DNA of 64,000 nt from Hesseltinella vesiculosa. Lineage: Eukaryota > Mucoromycota > Mucoromycetes > Mucorales > Cunninghamellaceae. The notes under the pieces are model-generated. The model worked only from the letters and a program-made list of their open reading frames with translations. It had not been told where the DNA came from and searched no databases. The translations under genes were made by a program, and so were the position numbers. The stretch lies in contig MCGT01000008.1 of the NCBI GenBank assembly GCA_002104935.1, positions 186,001 to 250,000 of the forward strand, given 5' to 3'. Below are positions 31,621 to 43,361 of this stretch, piece after piece; position 1 is the first letter of the stretch; the number at the start of each line of letters is the position of its first letter.

Positions 31621-32758
31621 ATGCCTTCCGTCAATGACCTTCCAGGTATATTTGACTATGGTTTAGTTTAAAAACTCATATCTCTTTTTCTTTTTTACAG
31701 GCTTTCGAAATGCACCTGTCAGTAAACTTCTGTTCACTTTTGTAGGTGGGCTGTCCACGTATGCCAATTTGGCCGAAACACCTTCCCTCTCTACTATTCG
31801 TCATCCCGTAAGCATTACTCTACATCTATTCCTGCAAAAAAGAAAACTGACTTTATACGAAAGGTCTGGCGTATGGTATCGTCCCAATGGGTCTTCACGG
31901 GGATAGGCTCTACTGTCCTTGGCTCTTATCTGGTCTATCGCCTGCGGGTGATCGAAAGGCGTTATGGCAGTGCCAAATTTGTTGTAAGCGGCCACCCCCT
32001 CCTCTTTTATCATTTCAAAAGCCAGACTTTCTTTATTTCTAGTCATTGGTCTTTTTCTCTGCTGTCCTCTCCATGATCTTTTATCAAATCTTGGACACGT
32101 GTGGCCTCCCGATCATCACTGGCCCGTAAGTTTATCCCGAGCGAACTTTGGGACCTGACCATGTGTTTTCGATAGGATGACCATGATCTTTGCTCTTTTG
32201 TATCAATTCCATCGTTTGGTGCCAGCCACATCACCGCAAAAAATTTGGCATTTTACAGCCACCGACAAATCCGTGGTTTACCTTGGTGCTGCGCAATTCC
32301 TATCCTTCCATGCTCCAGCCTCGCTCCTACCAGCCATCGCAGGTTGGTTGTCTGGTGCGGTTTACAGCGCCAATATCGGTAACATCAGCCGATGGCGATT
32401 TCCTCAAGCCATCCGATCCCTAGCCTCTCGCTATCTCCTCCCTTTCCTCGGCACCTCTGGGCCTATAAGCACCCCCTCCTCCCGAACAAGTCCTACCACC
32501 GGCCGTCCCTCTCGATCACACCAACCAGAAGAAGTGCAGGTAAGCCAGATAAAAAAAAATACATACCGATATGCTTCATGTCCATTTTTTTTTCATCATC
32601 ACTAGGTCCCTCCTTCATCGGAAAATGTGGACACGTTGATGTCGATGTTCCCGGATCGTACGAGAGAAAATGTGTCGAGTGCATTGGTCTCGTCCAATCA
32701 TGATGTCAATCGTGCCGCTGAAATCCTACTGACCACTGCTCCCTCTGCCTCATCCTAA
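31621..32758 (+). CDS. UBAC2/Dsc2-like rhomboid-fold ER protein with C-terminal CUE/UBA domain, 283 aa
   Basis: Six exons: 31621-31645, 31701-31807, 31864-31983, 32043-32125, 32176-32539 and 32606-32758. Multiple membrane segments are visible (GFRNAPVSKLLFTFVGGLST, VFTGIGSTVLGSYLVYRLRV, LVFFSAVLSMIFYQILD, GAAQFLSFHAPASLLPAIAGWL). A Ser/Pro/Arg linker is followed by a ubiquitin-binding-type domain with the MFP motif (247-249) and AAEILL near the end. This order matches UBAC2 and fungal Dsc2, inactive rhomboid-like proteins of ER-associated degradation or the Golgi Dsc E3 ligase. No catalytic Ser/His pair of active rhomboids is evident. Assignment between UBAC2 and Dsc2 is not settled. Confidence 0.82.
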
Positions 32759-32965
32759 TCCTCATTGTATACGCGTGTGCCCATCTTTGTATTACCAGTC
32801 AAAAAAATTACCTAATAAAACCTGGAACAAACATCCAAGAGGTGTCATCTTTTTATTGTCAAGCAAGAGGACGTCTGATCAGGCGTGACTTGGGTGATAG
32901 GGACGGACAGGAAGGGGATATCATGTGTCTATTTACAAAGGGAAAAAAAGGCCATTACAAAAAAT

Positions 32966-33689
32966 CTACGTGGAGTCCAAGTCAGCAAGAATCTTCTGGA
33001 GCGCATCATTGCTGACAGGGGTCATTCCATTCTTGATCCATTGAAATTCTGGCCATGCCTTGGCAATCACCCGGCCTCGAATCAATCCCATGGGCACCGG
33101 GCCATAATTTCGAGAATCAGTTGAATTGCTCAAATTATCGCCGCCCAGCCATACATGACCTTTAGGAACCTGCCGATCAGAAAAATACCATCAGCCACCG
33201 TTGGCGTAAAAAAAAAAACCAAGTGAATGGCACGTTACGTCAATGAACTTGCGCTCTTGCACAGTGGGATCCACACAGACATTGTCACCAGGCTATCCGT
33301 AGAAAAAAGGGAAGATGAGTCACGGGGTTCATGCAAATCTGAGAACGTATAAACACTGACCATGCCAATGACTCGCTTCAGCACGGCGCGACCAGGGACG
33401 GCGGGTGACCAGCACACAACGACATCGCCAGGTCCAATGGGCTTAAATCGAGGAGATACATGATCTAAAAGTACAATGTCGCCTGTCATGTTGAATATTG
33501 GTAGCATCGAAGGACCCACACACTAACCAAAGAAAACAGTTCATTCAAGGGTGAAGCAAAGCATGGCAAGCATCTTACAAATGTGAATTCAGCGACATAT
33601 TGATTGAACGCATGAGCAAAACAAGAAAATTGTAGAATATAAATACTGCCTTTGAAAATGGCCCTTGACATGCGGACGAATCGTGACAT
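32966..33689 (-). CDS. IMP1: Mitochondrial inner membrane protease subunit 1 (Imp1, S26 signal peptidase family), 176 aa
   Basis: Exons 33579-33689, 33361-33522, 33239-33292 and 32966-33169. An N-terminal hydrophobic region is followed by GPSMLPIF with catalytic Ser42, [13 protein letters not shown] with catalytic Lys86, then [25 protein letters not shown], the conserved GDN/SRxYGP box. Imp1 forms an IMP1-IMP2 heterodimer facing the intermembrane space and removes sorting signals (for example from Cox2 or cytochrome b2 precursors). RxYGPV is intact, and length and motif spacing fit Imp1 rather than Imp2. It is divergent from SNU13 and convergent with the UBAC2-like gene. Confidence 0.92.
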
Positions 33690-33866
33690 TGTGGATTTAA
33701 ATCTGGAGAGAAACAAAAAAAAAAAAAATGCACACAGTTCTGTTTTGCCTCGATGCCTTTTTTGTCCCGGCGGAGATTGAAGGCGTCCAAAGGGCGATGA
33801 CAAGAAAAATTTTTTTTTCTCCAAGCTTTCTCTTTTTCTTCTCTACTTTACTTCATTGTCTTGATC
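33690..33866. promoter_or_regulatory. Shared bidirectional promoter of IMP1 and SNU13
   Basis: 177 bases lie between the two start codons. T/A tracts and a pyrimidine-rich SNU13 leader (CTTTCTCTTTTTCTTCTCTAC). No classical TATA element was seen. Confidence 0.45.
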
Positions 33867-34535
33867 ATGGTAAGATCCAATGGCCATCACGTCCATAGTT
33901 TACAAAATTTGCTTATTTTATCTTGGTTTTCCATATAGTCTGTTAACCCCCGTGCTTACCCTTTGGCTGATGCCACTTTGACCAACACCATCTTGGATCT
34001 TGTCCAACAAGCCTCTCACTACAAGCAATTGAAGAAGGGTGCTAACGAAGCTACCAAGACCTTGAACCGTGGTATCTCTGAATTCATTGTCATGGCTGGT
34101 AAGTCATCAAGGAAATGGGTTGGGTCATGGAGGGATCGTGTGTATTTTTGCTTGGGATGAAAATTTGCCTTTTTCGAGAAAATCAAAAGGATTTGATGAG
34201 CAATCGATATTGATTAGTCTTTCTGATATGCAACACCGATTCTCCTACCGGGGTGGAGGACACAAAATGTGGTGGAAGAGGAGGATTTGACACTCACCTG
34301 TGGCTTTTTTTTTTTTCCAGCTGATACCGACCCTCTTGAAATCTTGCTCCACTTGCCCCTTTTGTGTGAAGATAAGAACGTGCCTTATGTGTTTGTGCCT
34401 TCCAAGACTGCCTTGGGTCGTGCCTGCGGTGTGTCTCGTTATGTGATCTCTGCTTCCATCACCACCAACGAAGCCTCGGACTTGAAGCCCCAGATCTTGA
34501 ACATCAAGAACCAAATTGAAAAGCTCCTCATCTAG
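33867..34535 (+). CDS. SNU13: Snu13 (15.5K/NHP2L1) snoRNP and U4 snRNP protein, 125 aa
   Basis: Exons 33867-33869 (ATG only), 33939-34098 and 34321-34535. The spliced protein ([20 protein letters not shown]...) is a complete L7Ae-family protein: [62 protein letters not shown] and [18 protein letters not shown]. Length matches yeast Snu13 (126 aa). It binds the kink-turn of U4 snRNA and box C/D snoRNAs, serving both splicing and rRNA modification. Intron 2 (34099-34320) is 222 bases, longer than neighbours, but no complete snoRNA was recognised in it. Confidence 0.97.
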
Positions 34536-35524
34536 ATTTTTCTATTCATTCTGCCCTTCATTTTTTCTTAATGATCGTAGTTTAGTGTTGACGACCCTAT
34601 TTTATAACGTTTGACGTTTGATTTTTTAGCCTACACCTTATTGGTTTATGATGCACTGAACAAAGAGAAAGAAACCCATTTCATTGCATGTACATTTTTC
34701 TCTCCAGTGTAAATAAAGTCATCATTTTTGTTTTCATCTTTCTGGGATCCACGGACCAGCTTCATAGGGTTAAGAAGCAAAGAGAGCCGAGGTGAAGGCT
34801 TAGGGTTGGGCAGGCACAAAAAAAAAAAAAAACCGTCAAAGAGCGGAGAAAAAAGAAGTCTGTCCTTTTCAATGAAAACCCAAGCAAGGCTTAGTCGGAT
34901 GCTGGGGAACGGCGTCCATGGATGAATTCATATTGAAGGGAAGAAGTTGAGGAAGCACTGTGGCACAAGTGTGACATGAAGCGCGTCAAGACTGGAAGAA
35001 GAAAGAGTGGAGGTGGAACGTCAAAAACCTTAATTTTTTGGAAACTCAACCAAAAGAAGGAGAAGAAACAAAAATGAACAAGTTCCACTTTGCTTGGTGT
35101 GACATTTTTACCCAAGTTGTGTTTCCCCGTCAATGATCTCCCATGCCAAAATTCACACTTTTTCATGCAAACATGAAAAGAAACCAAGACAAAAAAAATC
35201 AGCTGACCCGGGAGAGGTGATTAAATCGGTTTCGAGAATGAACAAGGGAATTTGAACGAGGCATTTTTTTGATTCTTGAATGGAGATTGGTGCAAGAGGG
35301 GTCCAAGGATGGGAACAAAGAAAAAAAGGTGACATGAACAAAAGATGAGAAAAAGGGGCAGGACCAAATAAGGGCATCGGCCTAAAAATAAAAAATATTA
35401 GGCACTCACTGAGGGCGGACTTGCTCCAGGCACGTTTTTTTCTTTTATATTTCATCAGGGAGACCTCTTTTTTTTTTTTTGTTTTTCTTTTCACTTTCCT
35501 TTTTCTTTTACTTCTTTACTTATC
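34536..35524. other. Intergenic stretch, nothing recognised
   Basis: 3' flank of SNU13 and promoter of the GPI protein. It is T-rich upstream of the latter. Frames here lack motifs. Confidence 0.5.
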
Positions 35525-36146
35525 ATGAAATTGTCTGTTGTTTCCTTCTTGACTGCTCTTTTGGCTGTGGTGTCTGCTCAAGTCACCTCTCCTACTGGTG
35601 TCTTCAACGTCACCTCTCCTGTCAACGGCAAGACTTATGTTATTGGCCAATTCATTCCTTGTATCTGGGACGTCCTGCCCAACATTGATACTTCTGGTAA
35701 AAATCTGAAAAGGATGTGATAAAAACGATGGCTCATTTTTTTTTTCTTTTCTGTTAGGCATCACCTTGAACATCAATTTGGTTTCCACCGGCGCTGGCTC
35801 CAACCAAACCTTGAGCATTGCTCAAAACGCTGATGTCTCCTCCAAAACCAACCCTCAACAACAAGGCAACTCTACCTATTATGAATACAAGGTCAACTAC
35901 CAAATTCCACCCACTGTTGCTGGCGGTAGCTACAACGTTGTCTTTGATGCCAACGGTGCCGCCCTCACCATTCCTATCACCATCCAAGCCTCCATGACCA
36001 CCTCTTCCGCCGGTCCTTCAAGCACCGGGGCCTCTTCTTCCTCTTCTGGCTCCATCTTCAACGCCGCCCCTCGTCCTGGCTTGGATTTAACCACCAAGAC
36101 TTTGGGCGCCTTGACCATCGTTGCCTGCATTGCTTTTGCCTTATAA
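35525..36146 (+). CDS. Kre9/Knh1-like Ser/Thr-rich GPI-anchored wall protein, 186 aa
   Basis: Exons 35525-35696 and 35758-36146. A signal peptide (MKLSVVSFLTALLAVVSA) leads into a small beta-sandwich domain of the Ser-Thr-rich GPI-anchored / Kre9-Knh1 N-terminal type: VTSPVNGKTYVIGQFIPCIW, then LNINLVSTGAGSNQTLSIAQ and YQIPPTVAGGSYNVVFDA. A Ser/Thr/Gly linker (SSAGPSSTGASSSSSGS) and a C-terminal hydrophobic tail (LGALTIVACIAFAL) after a small-residue stretch complete a typical GPI-anchor layout. The protein is expected at the plasma membrane or wall. Two N-x-T/S sites are present. Function in glucan assembly is known for Kre9 but only inferred here. Confidence 0.85.
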
Positions 36147-36900
36147 TTCTCTATATCCCTTTCCATCTCCTCATTCTTTCCTCCCTCTCTCAAACATGTA
36201 CTCTTTTTTTTAGACCCCCTTTGTATGTATCCATTTTTTTCTTTGTGGAGAGCGGGTCAAGGAGTGGATGATCCTCAACAATCACCAACGGAGTCACCCC
36301 TTTTTTTCTCCCTCGCTTCTTTTTTTTTTTTCTTTTTTTTTTTTTGGATTGCCTAAAAATAATAATAATAAAACACCCTTGATTCCCCTCTTTTGATAAA
36401 TAGCAAAGGACGTGTTCCCTTTCGATCGTCAAGCCTCCACTCTTTTCATTCGACATGAATTTCCACCAGCAGAGAATGGGCTTGCCCTGCATTATTTTCG
36501 GGCGACGGCTCTCCCTATTTTTGGAGTGGCTCCTGACAAACTTGTTTTTTTTTTTGCACAATCGCAGGGTGAGAGGATCTGGGGATAGGCTTTTTTTTTG
36601 TAAACAGGGATCGGCCCGTCTTTTTGAGTTCAAGCGCGAATAAAAAGATGGATCCAGGAATGCTTTCGTTTTTCCCTTTTGTTGGGTGTCGACAAGAGAA
36701 AATGAAAGGCAGGGTGTCACCTTCCATCCATAAGAAGAGGCAAAGAAAAGGATATATTTATTTTAGAAAGGAGGTTGGTTTGTTGATGGTGGCACAAAAA
36801 AGGAAGGGGACGTTTTAAAAGGTGTTTTCTATCAAATCAAAATGCAAAAAAAAGGGCTCTTTCATGATTTCTTCTTTTTCATCCAAAATGTTATCGAGGT
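36147..36900. other. Convergent intergenic stretch, nothing recognised
   Basis: 3' flanks of the GPI protein and NDUFA5. Long T tracts at 36300-36345 and an ATAATAATAATAA run near 36358. No gene was seen. Confidence 0.5.
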
Positions 36901-37459
36901 TTAGTCCTTGTTGCCAGGGTAGACCCATTGACCTTCAGGTACGGGGGTTTCCAAGGCTTCCCAGGGCTTCCATTCTTCCATCTGACCCACCAACTTGAGT
37001 TCATCCTTGGCTTGGAGCAACACCTCTTCGATTTGACCACAGCCGATCTTGGCTTCGATTTCTTCGACGCTTTCAGTCGATTCTACCACAGAGAGGCGGG
37101 TCTTGGTGATGTTTTCAGTAGCTTGGCGGTAGGCAGCATTGGCAGGAAGTCGAGACAAGGCGGTCAAAGTGCTGTTGTAAGTTTCGATCAATAAAGGACG
37201 AGCATTGGGTTGCACAGAAATACCGGTCAAACCAGTGGTGATCTACATAAGCCGTATAAAAATAAAAAAGACCAACAAGAAAAGTGTCAGCGCACAATCG
37301 TGAAAAAAAAAAAACCATTGCACGAGAGAAAATCGAGAATCGGGTGCCAGCATGCTATGCTATAGCTGTCGTGCATAAACAATACAACATGCAAGACTGT
37401 CATTGTATCGATCTATTGTTTACCTTGGTGGCTTGAAGAAGAGTGCGAGTGAAAAACAT
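36901..37459 (-). CDS. Complex I accessory subunit NDUFA5 (B13), 125 aa
   Basis: Exons 37424-37459 and 36901-37242. The short first exon (MFFTRTLLQATK) joins to ITTGLTGISVQPNARPLLIE, the diagnostic start of the ETC complex I NDUFA5/B13 family (TTGLxGLxV). YNSTLTALSRLPANAAYRQA and a helical second half with IEEVLLQAKDELKLVGQMEEWKPWE follow. The subunit sits on the matrix arm of NADH:ubiquinone oxidoreductase. The Neurospora counterpart is the 29.9 kDa subunit, which is longer. Its presence indicates a respiratory fungus that has kept complex I, unlike Saccharomyces. Confidence 0.93.
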
Positions 37460-38539
37460 GTCGATGGATGAAGAGAAGTAAAAAAAAAAAATATCGAAAC
37501 AGCGGGGGACTTTTTTTTGTTTTTGAATTTTTTTGCAGTCACCGATGGCCAGCCAGTCCGGCCAATGGGATTGGTCGGGCCCAGAATCCATCCTCTCTTT
37601 CTTGACGTTGCCTGCAAGGCAGAGATGAAGAGGGAGCCATCTATTCACGAGGTGCCATTCACACATAGGGTGTTTGTCATGGCAGCATGACTTTTACACA
37701 GTCTACAATTATTAAACCATGGGTAAATTGGCGACTGTGCTATCTAGGGGCGGAAGCACACAGCTTGCCCATCGCGACATCAGCGCAGTTTCGCCGGGTA
37801 GGTCATGAACGAACCTCTGGTCCCATACCTACCGTTCTCCTGACATCCACAGCTCTTATCTTATGCTGCTTTATGTCCAGTCTATTGTTAAGCAGCAGGC
37901 GCCAGTTATAGAGGGTCTCCAGCCAGCTACCGACCACTGTAATATTGACGGGCGTGTTCTAGCTCTGCCCCATTCTGTCCAGGTGAGTGAATTCAACGCC
38001 ATTCAGGTCTTCCCAGCCACAGCCGACGTTGGGAATAATCGAACCTTGGTTAACAATGCGAGTTCTGCTTTTCTCTCATTCTTCACTATGATGCTTGAGA
38101 GGTTTGGTCTTTCGCCATGGCTGTCACTCGCCAAAACCATCTTGCATACAAATTTGTGGCGAATTTGTGAGGAGTGTCCACAAGGGCTTTTGCAACACGA
38201 GCAACATCTTCATGAGTGCGTCGGCGCTGCAGGATCAAGTGGATCAGCAAAGGCTGCCCGTCCGTCGAATAACCCCGCCGTGAAGATGAAAAAATCGACC
38301 CCAGCCAACATCGATCTCTGCCAGCACTGCGCAAATAGGACCCTGCTGCATCATGCTCTCCTGAGGTCCTATGCTGTAAACCGTGATCATTTTCCATCGT
38401 GCACTATTTCTGCGCAAAGTTTGGTGTGCATCAGGGTGGCAGTAGGGGGTTCGGATGAAGTGTCCAAAGTGGTGGGTCATTTATTTTTTGCTCAGTGACA
38501 ATAATGTAATACAGGGAATGAGTGGATATCATGGGATGA
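37460..38539. other. Intergenic stretch with an unexplained long open frame
   Basis: The promoter of NDUFA5 and the 3' flank of NBP35. A 211-codon open frame (37863-38498, plus) and overlapping minus-strand frames occur in a locally GC-richer patch. None shows a family motif or splice pattern that I could resolve. Confidence 0.4.
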
Positions 38540-39717
38540 TTAGGCAGTTCCTATCAGCGAATGGATTTCTAATGAGCCGAAGAAGAGAAAAAAAAAAAAA
38601 AGAAAAGGTGGTGAGCACAATCAAGGTTAAAAAAGCGGCCATGGAGGGATGGACTTACTCGCAATGATCTGCTCCAAGGCTTGACAGGCAGGCGAGTCTG
38701 GGTATTCTTCCATGAACGAGACGCCCGTATCACAGCTCTTGGCCACGCGAGGATCGAGAGGGATCTTGCCAAGGAGAGTGAGGTTGAGTTCGTCAGCGAG
38801 CGCCTGGGCACCGCCAGAGGTGGGCGGGAAGATGACAGATTCGCCATGGCAACTGGGGCACACAAAGCCAGACATGTTCTCGACCAAGCCAAGGATAGGG
38901 ATGCCAGCCTTGCGGCAAAAATCGATTTCTTTGCGTACATCCTGCAGAGCGACTTCTTGTGGGGTTGTGATGATGATGGCGCCGTCGATGCCCGATGGCT
39001 TCATGTACGTCGACACGGACAGATGCTCGTCAGAGGTGCCAGGTGGTGTGTCGACCAACAGGTAGTCCAGCTCATCCCATTCAACATCGCGCAAGAATTG
39101 CTTGATCAGGCCGTTCTTCTTAGGACCCCGCCAGATCACGGCGTCGTCCTGGTCGGGCAGCATGAAGCCGATGCTCATGACGGCCAGGTTGTCCTGTACG
39201 TACACCGGCTGCCAGCCAGTGTTGCTCTGGTGGATCTGTTCACCCACCACACCCATGATCGTTGGCACAGACGGGCCGCAGATATCGATATCACACACAC
39301 CCACTTGCTTATCTTCGTCTTGGCTGAGCGCAAAAGCCAGCTGTGAAGTAAAACTGGACTTGCCCACGCCACCTTTGCCAGACAGCACCAATATTTTGTG
39401 TTTGATATGCTTCAATCGTTCATTGATGGCAGGCAGATCTTTTGAGCAAGGCAAGTAGTCAAAGGTGAGTGGCTATTGTCTAGATGAAGAATCGTCACAA
39501 TTACCTGGATCAGGACCTTTGGGTGTGGTGGCACAGATTTCTTGGTTGGGGCAGCCAGCACATGCATCGTCCTTGCCGGCTTGTTCGCTCTCGGGGCCCT
39601 TGTTGTAGGATAAGAATGATGAGTCACTGGATATTCAATGGCAGAGAGGAAATGTAAGCTTACAGGGCAGTGATCATTGGCATCGTCAGGGATGTCTTCC
39701 TTTGTATCGGGAGCCAT
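38540..39717 (-). CDS. NBP35: Cytosolic Fe-S cluster assembly ATPase Nbp35, 318 aa
   Basis: Exons 39664-39717, 39505-39598, 38659-39438 and 38540-38568. The N-terminal Fe-S motif has Cys17, Cys31, Cys34 and Cys40 (HCPGPES...[10 protein letters not shown]), which separates Nbp35 from Cfd1. The deviant Walker A is [10 protein letters not shown] (69-78), followed by [10 protein letters not shown] and [10 protein letters not shown]. The scaffold CPSC motif (Cys243, Cys246) near the C-terminus binds the bridging cluster. The tiny last exon encodes only KIHSLIGTA plus stop; it is required because the frame otherwise reads through into intron sequence. Nbp35-Cfd1 assembles 4Fe-4S clusters for cytosolic and nuclear proteins. 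Confidence 0.96.
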
Positions 39718-39863
39718 GTTGCAAGAAGCTGAAAAATGGAAGAGAAACAAAAAAAAAAAAAAAATAGGATTTGTCAGACAGGCAAGAGTCATGCAATTTT
39801 GAGACAGACACTTCTGATTGGACAAGTCGGATTTTATTCAAAAAAAAAGCGGGTGTGTCTGAA

Positions 39864-40855
39864 TTAACGAAACAGGGCGAGGAGGATGAAAAAGACGAAG
39901 ATCAAAGCGATCACAATGCACACAGATTCTAAAACGACGGTAGATGAGTACCTTCCAACTTTTCTGAAAAAGGATAAGCGAGGCACTTACTATTATCTTT
40001 GACTTTTCGACCAACGTAATCAAGCCGTTTCCTAGCCCGTCGTAATCGTTCATCTGTACGATCTGCCATTTCTTCTGTCTCATCAATCAAGCGAATGTGT
40101 GACTCTAGCTCTTCACCAATCAGCAGCCCAAGCTCGCGCTGCCGGCCAACTGCCAAGGATAAATGATCTAGGTTCTCGTCTTGATCTGCATAAAATAAGA
40201 TAAATCAATGAATGATCAGTACCAACCGGCCACTTTGCCCTTGCAAATTCTCGTTTACCGTCCATGACTCGCTGCTGTAATTGAAGGATTTGTTCGTCTT
40301 CCAAAGACTCTGGAAATACGTGCTCCGAGGATGAAAGGAAGCGGATACCGCCGGATCGTGTGGTTGAATTGCCCAACAAGGCTTCGCGGGCCAGCTGCTG
40401 TTTGTCCCCACCATTCAGATAGATCCCCTCGAGCTTCTCGACCTTGACTTGTAATTGTATCAGCTGATCCTCGTGCTGATGTGTCGTTTTTCTATGCAAA
40501 AAATAATGGCGATCAGACCCGTGAAAACCACGCAGGGCCTGCTTTTCGTCACTTACGATGCTCCAGCCAGTTCTTCTTCTGAGAGCTGTTGTTCTAGTTG
40601 GTGAATGCCTTTTCGTAATTGGGTCAAATTTTTTTGAATGGAGCCATCAACCTTTTCATAATTTAACCTGTTGCATTAATGAAAGACGGACGAATGAGAA
40701 CGAGCGAGTCTTGGCAGCTTGACTTGGCGCTATGGTTTTTTTTTTCTTTTTAATTAGTGAACTTACCCTAGGTCCTTTAGTCGATTTCGTTCAAACACAT
40801 GGGTTAATGTATTATCAGCTAATACATCAAGGCGAGATATCAGTCGGGTATCCAT
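39864..40855 (-). CDS. SYN8: Qc-type SNARE, Syn8/syntaxin-8-like, 230 aa
   Basis: Exons 40767-40855, 40557-40667, 40259-40491, 39991-40185 and 39864-39928. The N-terminus (MDTRLISRLDVLADNTLTHVFERNRL) forms a helical domain like syntaxin 8. The SNARE motif begins DQDENLDHLSLAVGRQRELG at residue 145, and a C-terminal anchor (VCIVIALIFVFFILLALF) ends the protein. Its order and length fit an endosomal Qc-SNARE. Aligned with human syntaxin 8 (IGNELDEQNEIID against IGEELESHIRLID), the central zero-layer residue is His174 instead of Gln. The gene is divergent from creC. Confidence 0.88.
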
Positions 40856-41050
40856 CAAAGCTTGGCTGATTCGTTTCCGGAAAAATAGGGAAGAAAGAGG
40901 AACAAAAAAGGTCGTGACCCAAAACTTTTTATTTTCACTCTTCCCACCCGCCTTTTTTTTTTTTTTTTTTCCTGCACCACTTTTGAATCACTTTACCTCT
41001 TCCTACAATACACATTATTTAATATATTATATATATACATATCCAAACAG
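40856..41050. promoter_or_regulatory. Divergent promoter region of SYN8 and creC
   Basis: Contains a T tract and a TATATATATA stretch (about 41026-41036) just before the untranslated first exon of creC. Confidence 0.45.
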
Positions 41051-41117
41051 GTAAGAATTCGCCTTCATTGAGTATGCCATACCATAGATAGCTGACTTGT
41101 TTCCTATGGACTTGTAG
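41051..41117 (+). other. 5'UTR intron of creC-like gene
   Basis: Donor AACAG/GTAAGAATTC and acceptor CTTGTAG lie just upstream of the ATG at 41122, with 67 bases between. The intron contains two out-of-frame ATGs that splicing would remove from the leader. Confidence 0.65.
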
Positions 41118-41121
41118 TAAC

Positions 41122-43361
41122 ATGTCGCGGCATTCTTCGGGACAAGGGGAACCACCACGATTAGCAGCATACCCTCCGTCATCCGACCACAGCTGCACGT
41201 CCTTCTTCTCACCAGAAGGTGTCTATACCCTGTCACACAAGATCTTCTTTAAATCCCTGGTGCCTTATTACAAAGTCGGCTCCACTGCGAGCCTGGTGTC
41301 CATCAAGTACAAGGAATCCACCCTAGACAATAAACGGTACACAGCGCAGCCAGGGGCTCGCAGTTTTCGTGGGTTAATGCTTGGCCAGCATCAAGATGGC
41401 GATTCTGGTCGTCGTCAAAGCGATTCACTTCAGCCTCTACAAAAGAGTATCACGATACCCTCCAGTCACCTTGCGTCGGCCCCTTCTTCGCCCCAGACAC
41501 CCTCCACCCCGATCATGCCAACTCTCAGCCGCACCTTGTCTCAGGACCAGCGCCGCTCCTCCCTCCCACTCTCCGTCTCTCCTTCCTCCTCCAATCGCAA
41601 GCCCAAGACAAGCATCACCAAAACCAACTCCACCTTTGTCCAACGTATCATTACCAATGACCAGCTCGCCAAGATCCTTGTGGCAAGAACCAGTGAGGAC
41701 ACCAATCTTTTTTATAACTGTGGCTCCAGCTTCGTTTGGATGGATGCCGCTTGTCAACCTATGGTAGGCCCGAAGAGATGGGAAAGCCATTAAAATACCT
41801 ATTCATCCCCTTACCGTGTAGGAACCCCTGTCTCGTATCATTTTTAATCTTGCCTACCCAACGTGCCACGACGTTAACTTGCTCACAAGAGGTGCTGACC
41901 ACTTGGATATCATCATTGGTTTTTCCTCTGGCGACATCGTCTGGTTCGACCCACTCTGTAACAAGTATGGACGCTTGAACAAAGGCGTAGGATCACAAAC
42001 GAATTTTTTTAAAAAAAATAGACCGGCCCATTCACCTTTTTATCCAATCGTTGCTAGGGGGCGATAAACTCTTCCGGGATCACCATGATCCGGTGGTTAC
42101 AGGGCTCGGAAAATCTTGTCATGGCTGCCTTCCAAGATGGTACCGTGATCTTGTTTGACAAGGATAAAGAAGATGGGCCGTTCCATGCTGCGGACAGCCT
42201 GCCCACCTCTCCATCTGCTCACGACCCGCCAGAGTTGAACAGTCCTTGGGCATTCCACCAACAAAAGTTTGGTAGCCCTCCTTCTTCATCTCCCTCCACC
42301 CACGACAAACCAACCCGTTCCTCTTTGACCAAAGCCAAAGCATCCAAGCAAATGTAAGATCATGCAAGAGACGGTGCATGGGTCGCCTGACTCTTTTTTT
42401 TTTTTTTTTTTTTGTTCATGCTACCGCCAGGTTCCGCGTCAGTCGGCCCGCCTCGAAAAACACTGCCAAACATAACCCGGTGTCCCATTGGAAACTGTCT
42501 AACCAATCCATCACTGCCTTTGCTTTTTCTCCTGATTGTCAGCATGTAGCTGTGGTTGGCTTGGATGGGTACCTTCGCGTCATTAATTATTTGCAGGAAA
42601 AGTAAGTGACCCATGAGGAGCCAGTGTCCGGCTCACCCTTATCCTATTTCAGACTACAAGATGTCTATGAATCTTACTATGGCGGGCTATTGTGTGCCGC
42701 CTGGAGTCCAGATGGACGCTATATTTTGGTACGAAGAAACGGAAAAATATCGGTTGTAGACTGTTGCTCACTTTAGAAAATCTAGACGGGTGGCCAAGAT
42801 GATCTGGTGACTATTTGGGCTTTTCGAGAACAGCGGATCGTGGCTAGGTGTCAAGGCCATTCCTCATGGGTGAGTTTAAAAAATGCGTAGCCGTCGACCG
42901 AGGATATGAACCATCGCCTTCCTTTCTCGATAGGTGACCAATGTGGCTTTTGATTCATGGAGATGTGACGAAAGGGTATATCGATTTGCAAGTGTGGGCG
43001 AAGATGCAAAATTGATCCTGTGGGACTTTTCTGTCTCCGCCATCCATCGACCAAAAGCTGTAAGGACAACTACGGACGATGCATAGGTTTCTGATGATTT
43101 TCTTCTTCTTCTTTGTGTTAGCGGTCCAATGCAAGGCACAGAGGTGCCTCTGTATCGTCCATGACTCATCCAACGATCAAACAAGCGCAAGAACCCTCGG
43201 TCAAACTGCATCCAGTGATCTCAAAGGCGGATGTCGCTATTTTACAACCTGCCGCTGTTAATACCGTGCACGCTGACCCGTGTGTGGGGGTCTATTTTAG
43301 AGAGGACGTCATTGTTACAACCGATAAACGTGGCAGAGTATGCTCATGGAAACGGCCTTAG
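41122..43361 (+). CDS. creC: CreC/WDR20-like WD40 protein, 599 aa
   Basis: Eight exons: 41122-41763, 41822-41986, 42058-42353, 42431-42601, 42653-42728, 42786-42869, 42934-43059 and 43122-43361. A disordered Ser/Pro-rich N-terminal half contains the conserved patch [17 protein letters not shown] and [22 protein letters not shown]40 repeats follow: [102 protein letters not shown] and [15 protein letters not shown]. CreC (Aspergillus) partners the deubiquitinase CreB in carbon catabolite repression, and WDR20 partners USP12/46. The frame is preserved at all seven splices. Confidence 0.92.

Noticed and set aside
34099..34320. Possible box C/D snoRNA in SNU13 intron 2 (TGATGAG and CTGA about 30 bases apart)
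   Set aside because: No terminal stem, no proper C'/D' pair and too short a span; weak motifs of this kind occur by chance.
36301..36345. T-rich tracts as possible terminators or phase-variable repeats
   Set aside because: Long A/T homopolymers are common throughout this genome's introns and flanks, so no specific function can be assigned.
38030..38070. tRNA T-arm-like sequence on the minus strand (AGGTTCGATTATTCCC)
   Set aside because: No D-arm, anticodon arm or acceptor pairing around it.
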